32,635 nt of DNA from assembly GCA_000969725.1 (NCBI GenBank), contig JXSR01S035280.1. One strand, 5' to 3'. Position 1 is the stretch's first letter. Each line of letters opens with the position of its first letter. A program made the translations under genes and the position numbers. Source of the DNA: Ophiothrix spiculata. Its lineage: Eukaryota > Echinodermata > Ophiuroidea > Amphilepidida > Ophiotrichidae. Below are positions 25,301-32,474 of this stretch, piece by piece. The notes beneath the pieces are model-generated. The model was given only the letters and a program-made list of their open reading frames with translations, did no database searches and was not told where the DNA came from.

Positions 25301-28300
25301 CCCTTAGGTCCAAAAATCATGCTTTTGGCCCAAATTGGCCCACAATTTTATGGTAAAGTTAACTAAATTTTGCTTTGGTAAAATTTCAAACTATTTAACT
25401 TTTTAGAATCTAGAAAGCAATATCTAGGATTAAATTTCTCCAAATTTTGATTTCTTTCTTAGTTTTTGAAATATTGACAAAGATAGGTCAAAAAGTGTTA
25501 TGTTTTGCCAAAATTGGTGGCAGCGGTGGGATTTTTCGACATTTTTGGGTGCGCCAAGCTCATCCCAACCATAGATAAGAAATATATTATGAAACCTCCA
25601 GCTGGGTATATAACTTATATGAAAAAACAAAATCGGGAACGTGCTGGTATGTCATGTTACACCGTCTCAAACTATTGATGAGCGGCGCCTTCACGCAATT
25701 TTCAGGGTGCTATAACTTAATGCGCCATCAAGATCCCATTGTAAAAACAAATTCATTCATTAGAGAGAACTTAACAAGTAAAACAAAATTCAAGAAAAAA
25801 AATCAGTGGGATATCTTTGGCGCGCTGAGATAATGAAGATTTTTGTCTCTATAACCTATGTATTTTACTTTTAAGCTTCACCTGTGACAAATATCTTGCC
25901 CATACTTCTGTCTGATCTGTTGCATGGTTGGTGTCTGTAAGCCATGCGGGAAACAAGCTTAGAGACTCAAGTGATATATGAAACCTGTCATATCGAAAGG
26001 TACCTTAAGGTCGGCATAGTAAATTACGAGATACAGGCCATTGAAGCTGAGCACAGTCAAAAATCACTTCCAAGGTCGAATTTCTAATTTCATCAGAAAG
26101 ATTATTTTTGAAGTGTATTATATCTTATTAATCAGGTTCCAACATCCAAAATATAAAAAAAATGTATTAAAAACCAAGATAAAAATCCTCTCTCCATTCA
26201 GGTTTTACTAAGTACAAAAACTTTAACTTAAATTTTCTCAGAACTATAGTTTTCCGAATCAGTCCGATGCCTTTTACCAATTTGGATATAACTTCGCAAC
26301 CGAACATCCAATAAACAAAAGCAAGGTGTCATTTTAAAATCTCAGCTTTCAGATAAGACCAAAAAATCAATTTTGATTTTGGGACCCTTAAGGTACCTTT
26401 CGATACGACGGGTCACATATACACATTGCATATTGTAATGATTCAATGGAAATGACTTTGCAGGAAATATGAACTAGAGGTAATGAGAGGAGATGAATTG
26501 GAACAGAAGAATAGAGGGGATGATGAGCAAGAAAGGACGCAGCTCAACAAGATATTGAGAGAAAAGCAACATGTCATAGACAACCTGTAAGTGATTAAAG
26601 GGGCATTGGACAAGTTCAGCAGCATCCCCAAACTTTTTCCAAAGCAATTTGAGATTTTTGCATCATTTGAAGTCGTCATGTGAGTGGAAGAAAGTCGTAT
26701 CTGCAATAGCTGCAATTTGTCATAAATTTGGATTGCACACTTTTTAATCTCCAGTCTTTGGTCAGTGGTTCTTAAAATGGTTCTTCAGGTGACAGTGTCA
26801 CCTGAAGAACCATTTCAAGAACCACTGACATTAGACAGAAATTTCGAGGGATTTTTCACATTCTTGTGACAGGGCATAAAATAAATATAACTTGGGGCAG
26901 CCATTGCAGATACGACTTTCTTGCACTCACATGACGATATACACATTGCATATTGTCATGATTAAATGGAAATGACTTTGCAGGAAATATGAACTAGAGG
27001 TAATGAGAGGAGATGAAATGGAGCAGAAGAATAGAGGGGACGATGAGCAAGAAAGGACGCAACTCAACAAGATATTGCGAGAAAAGCAACATGTCATAGA
27101 CAACCTGTAAGTCATTCAGTAGACCTTCAACTAGCATGAACTGTTTTTGTACTCTAACTTTCAAACTAATTACATAAACCATATAAAAGTATACATTTTA
27201 GAAGCAGATTTATACCCTAAACATAATGATGATATGTTTTTGACCACAAATGTAAATTTTGGCAAAAAATGCATTTTTTTGCCCCAACAATTTTTGGCAT
27301 TTTTGTGTGCGCCAAGTTCATCCCTACCTAGTACCATAGATAAGTAAAATATAACCAATTTTTTGATTTTCATACCAAATAAGGTCAAAGATTCACTTTT
27401 TTCCATTTTTTGACCTTTTTTGGCATGAAAATCTAAAAAATGGCCAAAATCCTAAAAAGTAAAAATGACGCAACATCCGAGTGGGTGTTTTAAATCAAAA
27501 TTTCCATTCAAAGGTCATATTTTTTTAAAATGTTATTTTTAGCTTGTCCCGAAGCCCAAATGGTCAAAAAATGTGTTTTTTGTGATTTTCTCAAAAATGT
27601 CCAGGGCGGCCCCCTGGACCCCCAGCCTATTACATCCCTATTTCAAGGTTTCCAATGTTGGCAGGTATGAAATTATACAGACTTAGGAGCCGTTTCAAAA
27701 CTCATACGGTGGTTTTCCGGCTCTCGTTAGTTTTGGGCGGTTGGCTATTGTTTATACTGGTTGAACCGACAGGCTACCGCTGGTTGAGTTTTGAAGCGGC
27801 CCCCTTTTTATTATGAGATTAGTTATGCTTCTCGCACTAATGGTCTGCTTGGTTTGTAGAGTATGGTTATTATTAAGTGTCAGAATCAAATTATTGAACA
27901 GCATTTTAACTTTTCCCATTTAAACAGTGAACTTGATGTAGTGAGATACAAAACTGAACTTGAGGAGCTGCAAGATTACACACAGTTAGAATCCAACACT
28001 ATTCAAGAATCAGAGGTAAGTCGTTACTTGGGTTGGTATCGCCAAGTATTTTCACTATTGACAAGCCCAACGAAATCCAAAGACCAACATCGGCAATTGT
28101 CGACATTGACGTCAATGCCACAACAATTACTTGCAACTCATGGCACCACAATAAGAAGAATCCCTTTTTTTTCCCGCGATAAAATTGTCAAAATTTCATA
28201 ATTTATTTCCATCTTTTCCGTAAGATATGGTTAGAATTTGTTTTGTAGGTTCGGTTATATAGGTTAGATATAGGGTTGTGGTTAGTTTTAGGGTTAGCTT

Positions 28301-31300
28301 TAGGTCTAGAAATTTTGAGTGATAGGATTTTAGTTAAATTTTACGGACAGACTACTGAAATTTTACAAGCCAATTAAAAGTCGTCGGGATAAAGTGGGAT
28401 TCTTCTCTTTACCATGGCACCATTCCAGCTTTGTAATGTAATGTCTCCTTCCCTGTGATATACTTTGATCAACACCAAATAGGCGGGCTTCTTCACATCG
28501 TGGATTGATACAGATAAGCACGTGCGTAGCAGGACACATCATAACTGCAGGAGACACAGCACGCGTAGCACGTCTAACTCATGCATCAGTATCTACGGCG
28601 CGCGTGTAACTGGGATTATGTTTACTTGCGGATGAGGAAAAGCCTCATAATTCCCGCCTATTTAATGCTGATCAAAGTATAGTATTAGATGAATGCTGTG
28701 ATAGAGTTTAAAAAATGGATAGCACTCAAATAAACATTGATATATAAAAACTTATGCTGACACAAGTAAATGCCCGAGTAAAATTCATTACAATGTTTTA
28801 AACTTTTCTAGATTCTGGGGAGGGGGTTGGGGTGCTATTTTTTGTAGATATATTTGATAATGTGAACAGGCTTTTTGACAGAGAATAAAATTGTGTTTGT
28901 TGATTGCATAGTTGACAAAAGACCTATCAATTAGTTTAATAAAACTAGTTATTAGACTGTAAGAATCTTAAGGACAAATCTTATGTATGTTAAGCCCAAG
29001 TACAAAACATACTGGGATGACCCAGGGTTCTGATAATTTAGCATAGGAGACTCTGATTTAAGCCCTGCATTGGACAGGCATGAGAATCTTCCTGTTTAAA
29101 CAGGAATTCCTGTGTTTTTTTTTGGTGGCCAAATGTATGTGTTTTTCTGGGTTTTTTTAGCCTGTTTTCCTGGTTTTTTTTTTACACAAATTTCCTGTTT
29201 TTTCATGGAATTTCATTCTCATGCCTGATTGGGCATGTTTTATATACATTGTCAGAAGAATTGTGTCGGCCGATGATATTTAATTACTTCTTGTCTGATT
29301 ACAGGCTGATTTGAAAGCTGAAATTGCCACTCTCAAGCAGGATTTAGAAGAGGTTAGTTTATTTCATACCCAGGCTTGCCAACCGTCCCGCAAAAATGTG
29401 GGACGCCCCGCATTTCCATACTGCAAAAAAAGAAAAAAATGTTGAAGAAAAATACAATTACTAGCATGATGAAACTATTTTATTTTTGTTCAGATCAGAA
29501 AATATAAATTATCCATGTTTTATGTACCTTTCTGAGCCAAAATTAATGAAGAAAAGTCATGTTATTTGCCAAAAAATCTTTCAAATTAAAAAGTAACATG
29601 GTTCTGATGGAGGGGCTTGCTACGCGTTCCCGAAGTGTCCCGTTTTTGGATTTCCAAAGGTTGGCAAGCCTGCATTCATAAATATTAGAAAATTGGTAAA
29701 TCAATTTTAACTTGAGGTCATTTTTTATGGATTGCTAAGAAAGGAAAAAAGGCAATCAATTATTCAAGTGTGCATTATTTGCTGAGGTACTTCAAAACTT
29801 TAGTTGACTGCCCCATACTAAGGGGCACACCATTTGATTCTCAGGGGGGCATGGAAGTTTTTTGAAAAAAAATCTTTGCCGCCAGATGCGACAAAAAAAA
29901 AAAAAAAAACTTTGCCGCCTGATGCGACAAAAAAAAAAATCTTGACCCAAAGATGAGTACGGAAAAAACCCCTTTACCTTCGGCGGCTAAAAAAAATTAC
30001 TTGACTCGACCCCAACTTCCATGCCCCCCTGAAAATCAAATGGTGCACCCCTAAGGTGCTTTGTTCTGAACAATGGATATAAAATTGTATGAATGAATCT
30101 AGGAGCTAATCTTTTATTGAAGGATTAAATGACTTTATTGGCTGATTCCATAAAATTGTGGAACAAAGTTAGGTATTTTGATCTGGTGACAAATTTAACA
30201 ATATACTTTTTCCACATATGAAGTGCATCAAATACATATGAAAACGCCAGTACAAGAAAACCCCAACTTCTGTAAAATATAAATGCATACAAATCTCTGA
30301 AAATGCTTTCATATCACTAAAAAGCATTTCCATGTCTATTTCCCAATCATTGTATCACATTTGACCTTATAGATTACTTTTTAGACATTGTTAGACAATT
30401 TTTCAAGTATATAGTTGCAGAGGGGAGCTCATGGAGTTGGGTTTTCTTGTACTGGCTGTTTATATATAGCAACTATGTACTATAACAATTATCTAACAAT
30501 GTCTAAAAAGTCAACTACAAGGTCAAATGTGACACTATGATTAGGATATTGACATGCTATTTTAGTGATATGAAAGCATTTTCAGAGATTTGTATGCATT
30601 TATATTTTATAAGTATAATTAACAGAAGGGAGATATTGGAGTTGGGGTTTTCTTACTCTGGCGTATTCCTATACATGTAGCAATTATGAATTTGATTCAC
30701 ATACCTTGAGCCAAACTAATGCTACAGTCAAACATGTGTCTGAGGCCTGAGAATGACTCATTGAAACCTATATATTTATTTCGTTAACTTAAACCAGTAA
30801 TTCACCACTATTTTGACCATGTCTCTTCAACGAAACATTGGTGTGAAAATTTACAGGGGGTTTAGAAAATGTAAGCATTCTTGTGTTACCAAAATCTGCA
30901 ATTTGAAAGTGTGTGTGGGGGAAAGGGGGAATAAAATGCAAGCATAACTAATGTTTGCACAAGCAAATACCTAGTGCTGTTATCGATTGTTGGAAGTTTT
31001 GTTTGTCAGAAGTATTGATTACCGATCAACATGTCGATACATAAAATTGTAGTATCGATACTAAATGACATCCGACGTGTATGCAAAGCTTTCTCTACGA
31101 CGATCGAGACACATTTTCAAAGCTCGGTTCTATAATAATATGATGACTGCATCATCAAATGTACCTTTCAAATGAGATGACTCGATCGTTTCCCCATGTC
31201 TTTCAACAGTAAAGACATGATCTAATTGTAAATTTGTCGATGTTCATAATGTACGATACCAATTTTTATATTTGTACTATGCATGATACATGTAGTTTTC

Positions 31301-32452
31301 CCTGTTAAGCAGTGGTTACTTACTGGTAATTCAAACCCATATATTAAGGATGATCGCTGTGATAAGTTACTACCTGTAGATTTTGTTTATTTTTTGTCAG
31401 TTAGTAGATAAGAGTCTAAACTTCAAAATTCAGCAATGAAAAATGGGGGTCATTGATCATCTAAGCGTGCCATTTTCCTTTTAATAACGATAACTTGAAA
31501 ACTTGAGCGTAAGGTTAATTAATGTAATTAACTTTTTTTATCTGTTTGATGTTATAAAACCAAATTTCCACATTCCTGGCGATGAAAATTGTTTTTTAGA
31601 TTTTACCCTATGTTATTTCATCTCCAGCTATCCTTTGAAAACAGTCGGTGACCCCATATTTGTTTTCTTGATTTGACATCCACTTGACATTCACAATTGA
31701 CCAGCCAAAAACTAAAAAGTTCTACAGGTAGCAAATATTTGAAAAATCATCATTTTGTGGTATAGGAAAACACACGTAAAAAGTTTTATCACTGAAGGCT
31801 CGTTGGCTCGGGAGCACTCGTAGCTACTTGTTACTTTTTCGCGCCATTTTCGGCGCTTACCGGGAAGACAATGCGTAATAAACTAGTGCGCGCATTGCAT
31901 TTTGCGTATTAGGCGCGAACCTTACGCTTAGATACCACACGCATTAAAATCTTCCCGCCACTAACCAACAACTTATTCCGTGACGCTGCCACCTGTTGGT
32001 GAAAATTAACACCGCGATCGTCTTTAAAGTGTGTGATTATCGATAATGTTGTCGACATGTCGGATGTTTGCCTCTCGACATATCGATAATCAAAAAGCCC
32101 ATCGATAACAGCACTACAAATATCTCTTAAGCCTGTTTTAGGTTGGGTTTTCAAGTGGTTGATGTCGTCAAATGTAAAGTGCAGTAAAAATGGAGGATAT
32201 TAATGCAAAGCTTGTGTCCATGGGATTATGAAATCTTGAAATAAGGTAAAAACAAATTATATAATTTATAGATTGACGTGTCATTAACTTGGAATACAAT
32301 GAAACTCTTTCTATACCTTAAACTAGTCTCGACAGATGCAGCACATGAATTTTGAGGACAAAAGCCTGGCAGATTCGCAGTTCATGGTCATGGATCTGAG
32401 AAAACATGTATCAGAAGTAACAGATAAGAACAAACACCTTGTGCAGGAAATG
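7273..32452 (+). CDS. CENP-E-like kinesin-7 gene, 5' part, 17 exons, runs off the window
   Basis: The gene encodes a homologue of centromere protein E, a plus-end-directed kinesin that moves chromosomes along spindle microtubules and acts at kinetochores in mitosis. Coding segments: 7273-7322, 8752-8849, 9907-9996, 10938-11056, 12880-13014, 16286-16501, 17518-17781, 19512-19631, 20560-20736, 23140-23404, 23844-24013, 24686-24780, 26464-26586, 26984-27106, 27928-28015, 29305-29352, 32336-32452. All joins keep frame, giving 766 codons if both duplicated exons are used. Visible landmarks are the P-loop GQTSSGKT (residues 86-93), switch I NEHSSRSH (202-209), switch II DLAGSE (240-245), neck region [16 protein letters not shown] (325-340) and the TWC post-motor motif (428-430). 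Vertebrate CENP-E has over 2,000 residues, so most of the stalk and the C-terminus lie beyond 32635. The family call rests on the motor plus the TWC motif; other kinesins lack the latter as far as I know. Exon borders were read by eye from GT/AG sites and phase. Confidence 0.93.
7791..8260. repeat. Degenerate tandem repeat, about 175-180 bp unit, in intron 1
   Basis: Nearly three diverged units are seen. Recurrent landmarks include CATTTCAAGGTCA, ACCTGGACCA or ACCTGGGCAAA, and GGACCATGAATA or GATCATGCATG. TCAAGGTCA occurs at 7897-7905, 7966-7974 and 8146-8154. The rest of intron 1 shows nothing further. Confidence 0.75.
8752..8849 (+). CDS. CENP-E-like exon 2 (residues 17-50)
   Basis: After the acceptor at 8750-8751, one base completes Arg17, followed by [19 protein letters not shown] and onwards to NVYKF. 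It matches the stretch between the first strand and the DRVF motif in CENP-E, including the W-K-T residues. The exon ends in phase 1 at a GTGTGT donor. Confidence 0.9.
9088..9646. repeat. Nested palindrome complex in intron 2
   Basis: The outer arms (ACAAATATTGAATGC and its inverse, 9088-9118 and 9604-9646) enclose three consecutive palindromes: 9118-9218, 9219-9442 and 9445-9604. The middle one holds a further palindrome at 9299-9361. The last has arms of about 75 bp that are nearly perfect. Centres carry GAGGCGTAGCC-type or CGGCTTCGCC-type loops. Probably several foldback elements inserted in one another. Confidence 0.85.
9907..9996 (+). CDS. CENP-E-like exon 3 (DRVF motif, residues 50-80)
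   Basis: The exon encodes [20 protein letters not shown] and then [11 protein letters not shown], the conserved kinesin segment leading to the nucleotide-binding loop. It enters and leaves in phase 1, and its donor is GTATGT. Confidence 0.95.
10160..10181. repeat. Poly-T run in intron 3
   Basis: A run of about 20 T sits between C-rich and G-rich flanks. The rest of intron 3 holds only the two small TIR elements listed next. Confidence 0.9.
10394..10520. mobile_element. Small TIR element with TTAA ends, intron 3
   Basis: TTAAAGGAGTGAGGTGCAG on the left pairs imperfectly with an inverted match (CTGCACCTTGATATCTTAA) on the right. TTAA ends would suit a piggyBac-derived MITE, but the arms are short. 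Confidence 0.5.
10517..10813. mobile_element. Second TIR element with TTAA ends, abutting the first
   Basis: TTAAAGGTACATAGTCCGAT pairs imperfectly with the right end AATCGGACAGAGCTCCTTTA. It shares the TTAA at its left edge with the preceding element. Confidence 0.5.
10938..11056 (+). CDS. CENP-E-like exon 4 (P-loop, residues 80-119)
   Basis: The exon encodes [19 protein letters not shown]. The ATP-binding P-loop GQTSSGKT is intact at residues 86-93. The segment [11 protein letters not shown] that follows is typical of kinesin helix 2. It ends in phase 0 at GTAAGA. Confidence 0.96.
11304..11623. repeat. Two-copy tandem repeat, 159-bp unit, intron 4
   Basis: The units begin at 11304 and 11463 and are highly similar. 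Each contains AATTCATTTT, AGGGCAGCACAAATTACCAG and a CCGTAACAGTGAAACCGAGG stretch. Function unknown. Confidence 0.85.
12281..12380. repeat. Homopolymer cluster (C, A and T runs), intron 4
   Basis: A 15-base C run at 12281-12295 is followed directly by A's, then by T-rich tracts with single G's at 12352-12380. Such tracts are prone to length error. The rest of intron 4 shows nothing recognisable. Confidence 0.85.
12880..13014 (+). CDS. CENP-E-like exon 5 (residues 120-164)
   Basis: The exon encodes [20 protein letters not shown] followed by [10 protein letters not shown]. The Y-x-E-x-Y-N-E pattern before DLL is a conserved kinesin motor strand. Both ends are in phase 0; the donor is GTATGG. 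Confidence 0.95.
13037..13467. mobile_element. MITE family A, full copy in intron 5
   Basis: It has inverted ends TGTGACCCGTCATATCG, followed inside by AAAGGTACCTTAAGG. It is 431 bp long and starts 23 bp after exon 5. It is related, in inverse orientation, to the copy at 25979-26417. No ORF of note. Confidence 0.85.
13518..13875. mobile_element. MITE family C, left copy of an inverted pair, intron 5
   Basis: The ends are TTTAAAGGTGTAG and its inverse (CTACACCTTTAAA). The interior includes GAGCCCTGGGGATGAGATTG and TATGGGCTTTCATTTGACAT, which recur inverted in the copy at 15132-15530. Confidence 0.82.
14656..14882. repeat. Imperfect inverted repeat between the family C copies
   Basis: CTATAGCAAAAGTATAC near 14656 pairs with GTATACTTTTCCTATAG ending at 14882. 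The match extends imperfectly inward to TGTGGGGT. It is likely an old MITE. Confidence 0.65.
15132..15530. mobile_element. MITE family C, right copy of the inverted pair, intron 5
   Basis: It is inverted relative to 13518-13875 and has the same interior landmarks. It begins CTTTAACGGTGCAGG and ends CCTACACCTTAT. Confidence 0.8.
15631..15976. mobile_element. Long foldback element, intron 5
   Basis: The two arms, each over 130 bp, are nearly identical in inverted order. They begin AAGGCCTAGTATC and include GTTCGCATATTCCGTATTCC. A loop of some 60 bp separates them. No ORF. Confidence 0.92.
16286..16501 (+). CDS. CENP-E-like exon 6 (switch I, residues 165-236)
   Basis: The exon encodes 72 residues including [20 protein letters not shown]. 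Switch I NEHSSRSH is at residues 202-209. It ends at SVNLSHL, just before switch II, as in CENP-E. It enters and leaves in phase 0; the donor is GTGAGT. Confidence 0.96.
16502..17517. other. Intron 6, nothing recognised
   Basis: No inverted repeats, genes or known elements were found beyond short chance ORFs. Confidence 0.6.
17518..17781 (+). CDS. CENP-E-like exon 7 (switch II and microtubule-binding core, residues 237-324)
   Basis: The exon begins [20 protein letters not shown]; switch II DLAGSE is at 240-245. The kinesin signature segments [30 protein letters not shown] and CNVTPA follow. It ends in THSTLQ at a phase-0 donor GTATTG. This is the best conserved exon in the window. Confidence 0.98.
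18043..18353. mobile_element. hAT-like MITE with a nested insertion, intron 7
   Basis: The ends are CAGGGCTCAAAATAAGG and the inverse TTATTTTGGGCCCTG. It matches the shorter copy at 3381-3538 except for about 140 extra bp at 18104-18242. That insert has its own imperfect ends (CACGGATGCAAGTT and AACTTACATTCCTG) and is flanked by ACTAAG on both sides. Confidence 0.82.
19053..19310. mobile_element. MITE with G/C-rich TIRs, intron 7
   Basis: TATGTGATGGCTCACCCCG on the left pairs with CGGGGTGAGTCATCACATA on the right, and the match continues through GGGGGACTTTGC. It is 258 bp long. It carries an AAAATGACACCTT stretch also seen in family A. A short duplication, ACATATGGCCTGCATTGCAG, follows at about 19307 and 19356. 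Confidence 0.85.
19512..19631 (+). CDS. CENP-E-like exon 8 (end of motor, neck linker, residues 325-364)
   Basis: The exon encodes [17 protein letters not shown] and then a charged helix ([14 protein letters not shown]) that starts the neck coiled coil. FASRAK is the kinesin FA-x-RAK landmark before the neck linker. Phase 0 at both ends. Confidence 0.95.
20191..20274. repeat. Simple repeat of TTACCGGTAAA-like units, intron 8
   Basis: Several palindromic AATTTACCGGTAAATT-like units and decayed variants lie in a row. Intron 8 otherwise shows nothing. Confidence 0.8.
20560..20736 (+). CDS. CENP-E-like exon 9 (neck coiled coil, residues 365-423)
   Basis: The exon encodes a charged, leucine-spaced helix followed by [17 protein letters not shown]. 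Human CENP-E has a similar TSS-containing segment and a Lys/Arg run just before its TWC motif. Phase 0 at both ends; donor GTAAGG. Confidence 0.92.
21391..21450. repeat. Short hairpin in intron 9
   Basis: CAGTCGCCAAATAGC pairs with GCTATTTGGCGACTG around a GC-rich loop of about 30 bp. Confidence 0.75.
21493..21563. repeat. Tandem 35-bp duplication, intron 9
   Basis: The unit starting AAATTTAGGGACAAGGGATT occurs twice in direct succession with no visible differences, so it is recent. Confidence 0.85.
22810..23110. mobile_element. MITE in intron 9, ending 29 bp before exon 10
   Basis: GTAAACCAGAGGAGGTTTTC on the left pairs with an inverted GAAAACCACCTCTGTGGTAA on the right. The match continues through AATATCCCAC. 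It is 301 bp long with no coding content. Confidence 0.85.
23140..23404 (+). CDS. CENP-E-like exon 10 (TWC motif and Ser-rich linker, residues 424-512)
   Basis: The exon begins [12 protein letters not shown], matching the conserved post-motor motif of CENP-E. In human CENP-E the equivalent Thr is an Aurora kinase target beside a PP1-docking site. Here the docking Val position is Glu (RETW). The rest is a low-complexity linker rich in Ser, Pro and Thr, with many SS pairs. It ends in phase 1 at GTAGAT. Confidence 0.92.
23844..24013 (+). CDS. CENP-E-like exon 11 (acidic/Ser linker with basic RTVRF site, residues 512-568)
   Basis: The exon encodes [20 protein letters not shown], then [17 protein letters not shown]. 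The KKKRRR run could serve as a nuclear localisation signal. R-T-V-R-F fits the PP1-binding RVxF pattern, and RRRT fits an Aurora or basophilic kinase site. It enters in phase 1 and leaves in phase 0 at GTTTGT, a weaker donor. Both motif readings are inference. Confidence 0.88.
24071..24267. mobile_element. Foldback element in intron 11
   Basis: The arms are about 85 bp, beginning TAGACCATATCGATAATTGA, and nearly identical in inverse. The short loop contains CAAGTATGATAAAC. TA flanks would suit a TA target duplication. Confidence 0.9.
24351..24594. mobile_element. Second foldback element in intron 11
   Basis: The arms begin TAGACAGACAAAATTGAATT and pair with the inverted right end. Inner arms include GCAAACCAACGTTG or close variants and GCAACCTGC. 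It lies 83 bp after the previous foldback. Confidence 0.85.
24686..24780 (+). CDS. CENP-E-like exon 12 (coiled-coil stalk, residues 569-600)
   Basis: The exon encodes [20 protein letters not shown] and then [11 protein letters not shown], a heptad-like helix rich in Leu, Glu and Lys. It ends in phase 2 at a perfect donor GTAAGT. Confidence 0.9.
25150..25590. repeat. Dispersed repeat, intron 12 copy
   Basis: The segment carries TTTTGGCCC runs and GTGCGCCAAGCTCATCCC followed by ACCATAGATAAG. A direct relative sits at about 27185-27360 in intron 14. The pair brackets the duplicated exons. No element ends could be defined. Confidence 0.6.
25979..26417. mobile_element. MITE family A, full copy in intron 12
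   Basis: It has the same TIRs as 13037-13467 in inverse internal order and is 439 bp long. It ends GGGTCACA exactly where the exon duplication unit (TATACACATTGC) begins. Confidence 0.85.
26464..26586 (+). CDS. CENP-E-like exon 13, first copy of a tandem-duplicated stalk exon
   Basis: This 123-nt exon enters and leaves in phase 2, so its inclusion or loss keeps frame. It encodes [20 protein letters not shown] and then [20 protein letters not shown]. It lies directly after a MITE that ends at 26417. Its twin begins 520 bp downstream with the same acceptor and donor. Confidence 0.9.
26674..26936. mobile_element. MITE family B, between the duplicated exons
   Basis: The ends CGTCATGTGAGTG and CACTCACATGACG are inverted, and AAAGTCGTATCTGCAA continues the TIR. 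A central 69-bp palindrome at 26761-26829 contains GGTTCTTCAGGTGAC. It ends exactly where the second duplication unit begins. Confidence 0.88.
26984..27106 (+). CDS. CENP-E-like exon 14, second copy of the duplicated stalk exon
   Basis: It is 123 nt long and differs from exon 13 at 5 positions: one Leu-to-Met change and four silent changes. The acceptor (TTTGCAG) and donor (GTAAGT) are kept. The duplication also covers about 45 bp upstream, from 26937 against 26417. The two exons may be spliced together or used as alternatives; sequence alone cannot say. Confidence 0.85.
27185..27360. repeat. Dispersed repeat, intron 14 copy
   Basis: It contains GTGCGCCAAGTTCATCCC and CATAGATAAGTAAAAT, related to 25150-25590 in the same orientation. 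The rest of intron 14 shows nothing clear. Confidence 0.6.
27928..28015 (+). CDS. CENP-E-like exon 15 (coiled-coil stalk)
   Basis: One base completes a Leu codon, then [20 protein letters not shown] and ESNTIQESE follow. It enters in phase 2 and leaves in phase 0 at GTAAGT. The composition fits the CENP-E stalk. Confidence 0.85.
28016..29060. other. Intron 15, mostly without recognisable elements
   Basis: Only a decayed GGTTAG-like stretch at about 28250-28310 stands out. No gene was found. Confidence 0.5.
29075..29227. mobile_element. Small MITE in intron 15
   Basis: CAGGCATGAGAATC and ATTCTCATGCCTG form inverted ends about 150 bp apart, with a T- and CCTGTTTT-rich interior. Flanking ATTGGACA and ATTGGGCA might be a diverged 8-bp target duplication, overlapping the TIR by two bases. 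Confidence 0.72.
29305..29352 (+). CDS. CENP-E-like exon 16, 16-residue micro-exon of the stalk
   Basis: It encodes [16 protein letters not shown], a clear pair of heptads. It is only 48 nt, phase 0 on both sides, with acceptor ATTACAG and donor GTTAGT. The strong coiled-coil pattern and correct phases support it. Confidence 0.78.
29371..29672. mobile_element. MITE in intron 16, 18 bp after exon 16
   Basis: CAGGCTTGCCAACC on the left and GGTTGGCAAGCCTG on the right form inverted ends. An inner CGTCCCGC/CGGGAC match is weaker. The CAGG-type ends recall hAT elements. Confidence 0.82.
29821..30052. mobile_element. MITE in intron 16 with poly-A interior
   Basis: AGGGGCACACCATTTGATTC on the left pairs with GAAAATCAAATGGTGCACCC on the right. 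The match continues through CAGGGGGGCATGGAAGTT. The core has a repeated TTTGCCGCC-GATGCGAC unit with A runs. Confidence 0.85.
30241..30666. mobile_element. Long foldback element in intron 16
   Basis: The arms of about 160 bp begin AAAACGCCAGTACAAGAAAA and include CAAATCTCTGAAAATGC. The loop repeats an arm-end-like segment (GAGTTGGGTTTTCTTGTACT), as if a second copy had inserted in the centre. Confidence 0.85.
30972..32116. mobile_element. 1,145-bp non-autonomous hAT-like element, intron 16
   Basis: TAGTGCTGTTATCGAT on the left pairs with ATCGATAACAGCACTA on the right. The flanks CAAATACC (30964-30971) and CAAATATC (32117-32124) form an 8-bp target duplication with one mismatch, as in the hAT superfamily. 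Sub-terminal TATCGATA-type motifs cluster at both ends. No transposase domain is recognised. Confidence 0.88.
32336..32452 (+). CDS. CENP-E-like exon 17 (coiled-coil stalk, last in window)
   Basis: It encodes [20 protein letters not shown], then a charged helix ending KNKHLVQEM. The acceptor is GACAG. The donor is uncertain: GTTCGT at 32453, or GTATTA at 32457, which would change the phase. A MITE begins at 32475. The gene continues beyond the window. Confidence 0.75.
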
Positions 32453-32474
32453 GTTCGTATTATATAGATTACAT

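Noticed and set aside
28250..28310. GGTTAG-like stretch as an interstitial telomere repeat.
   Set aside because: The units are irregular and few. It does not form a real TTAGGG array.
31909..32154. An 81-codon minus-strand ORF as part of a transposase.
   Set aside because: It crosses the right end of the hAT-like element and its target duplication, and no transposase motif is seen.
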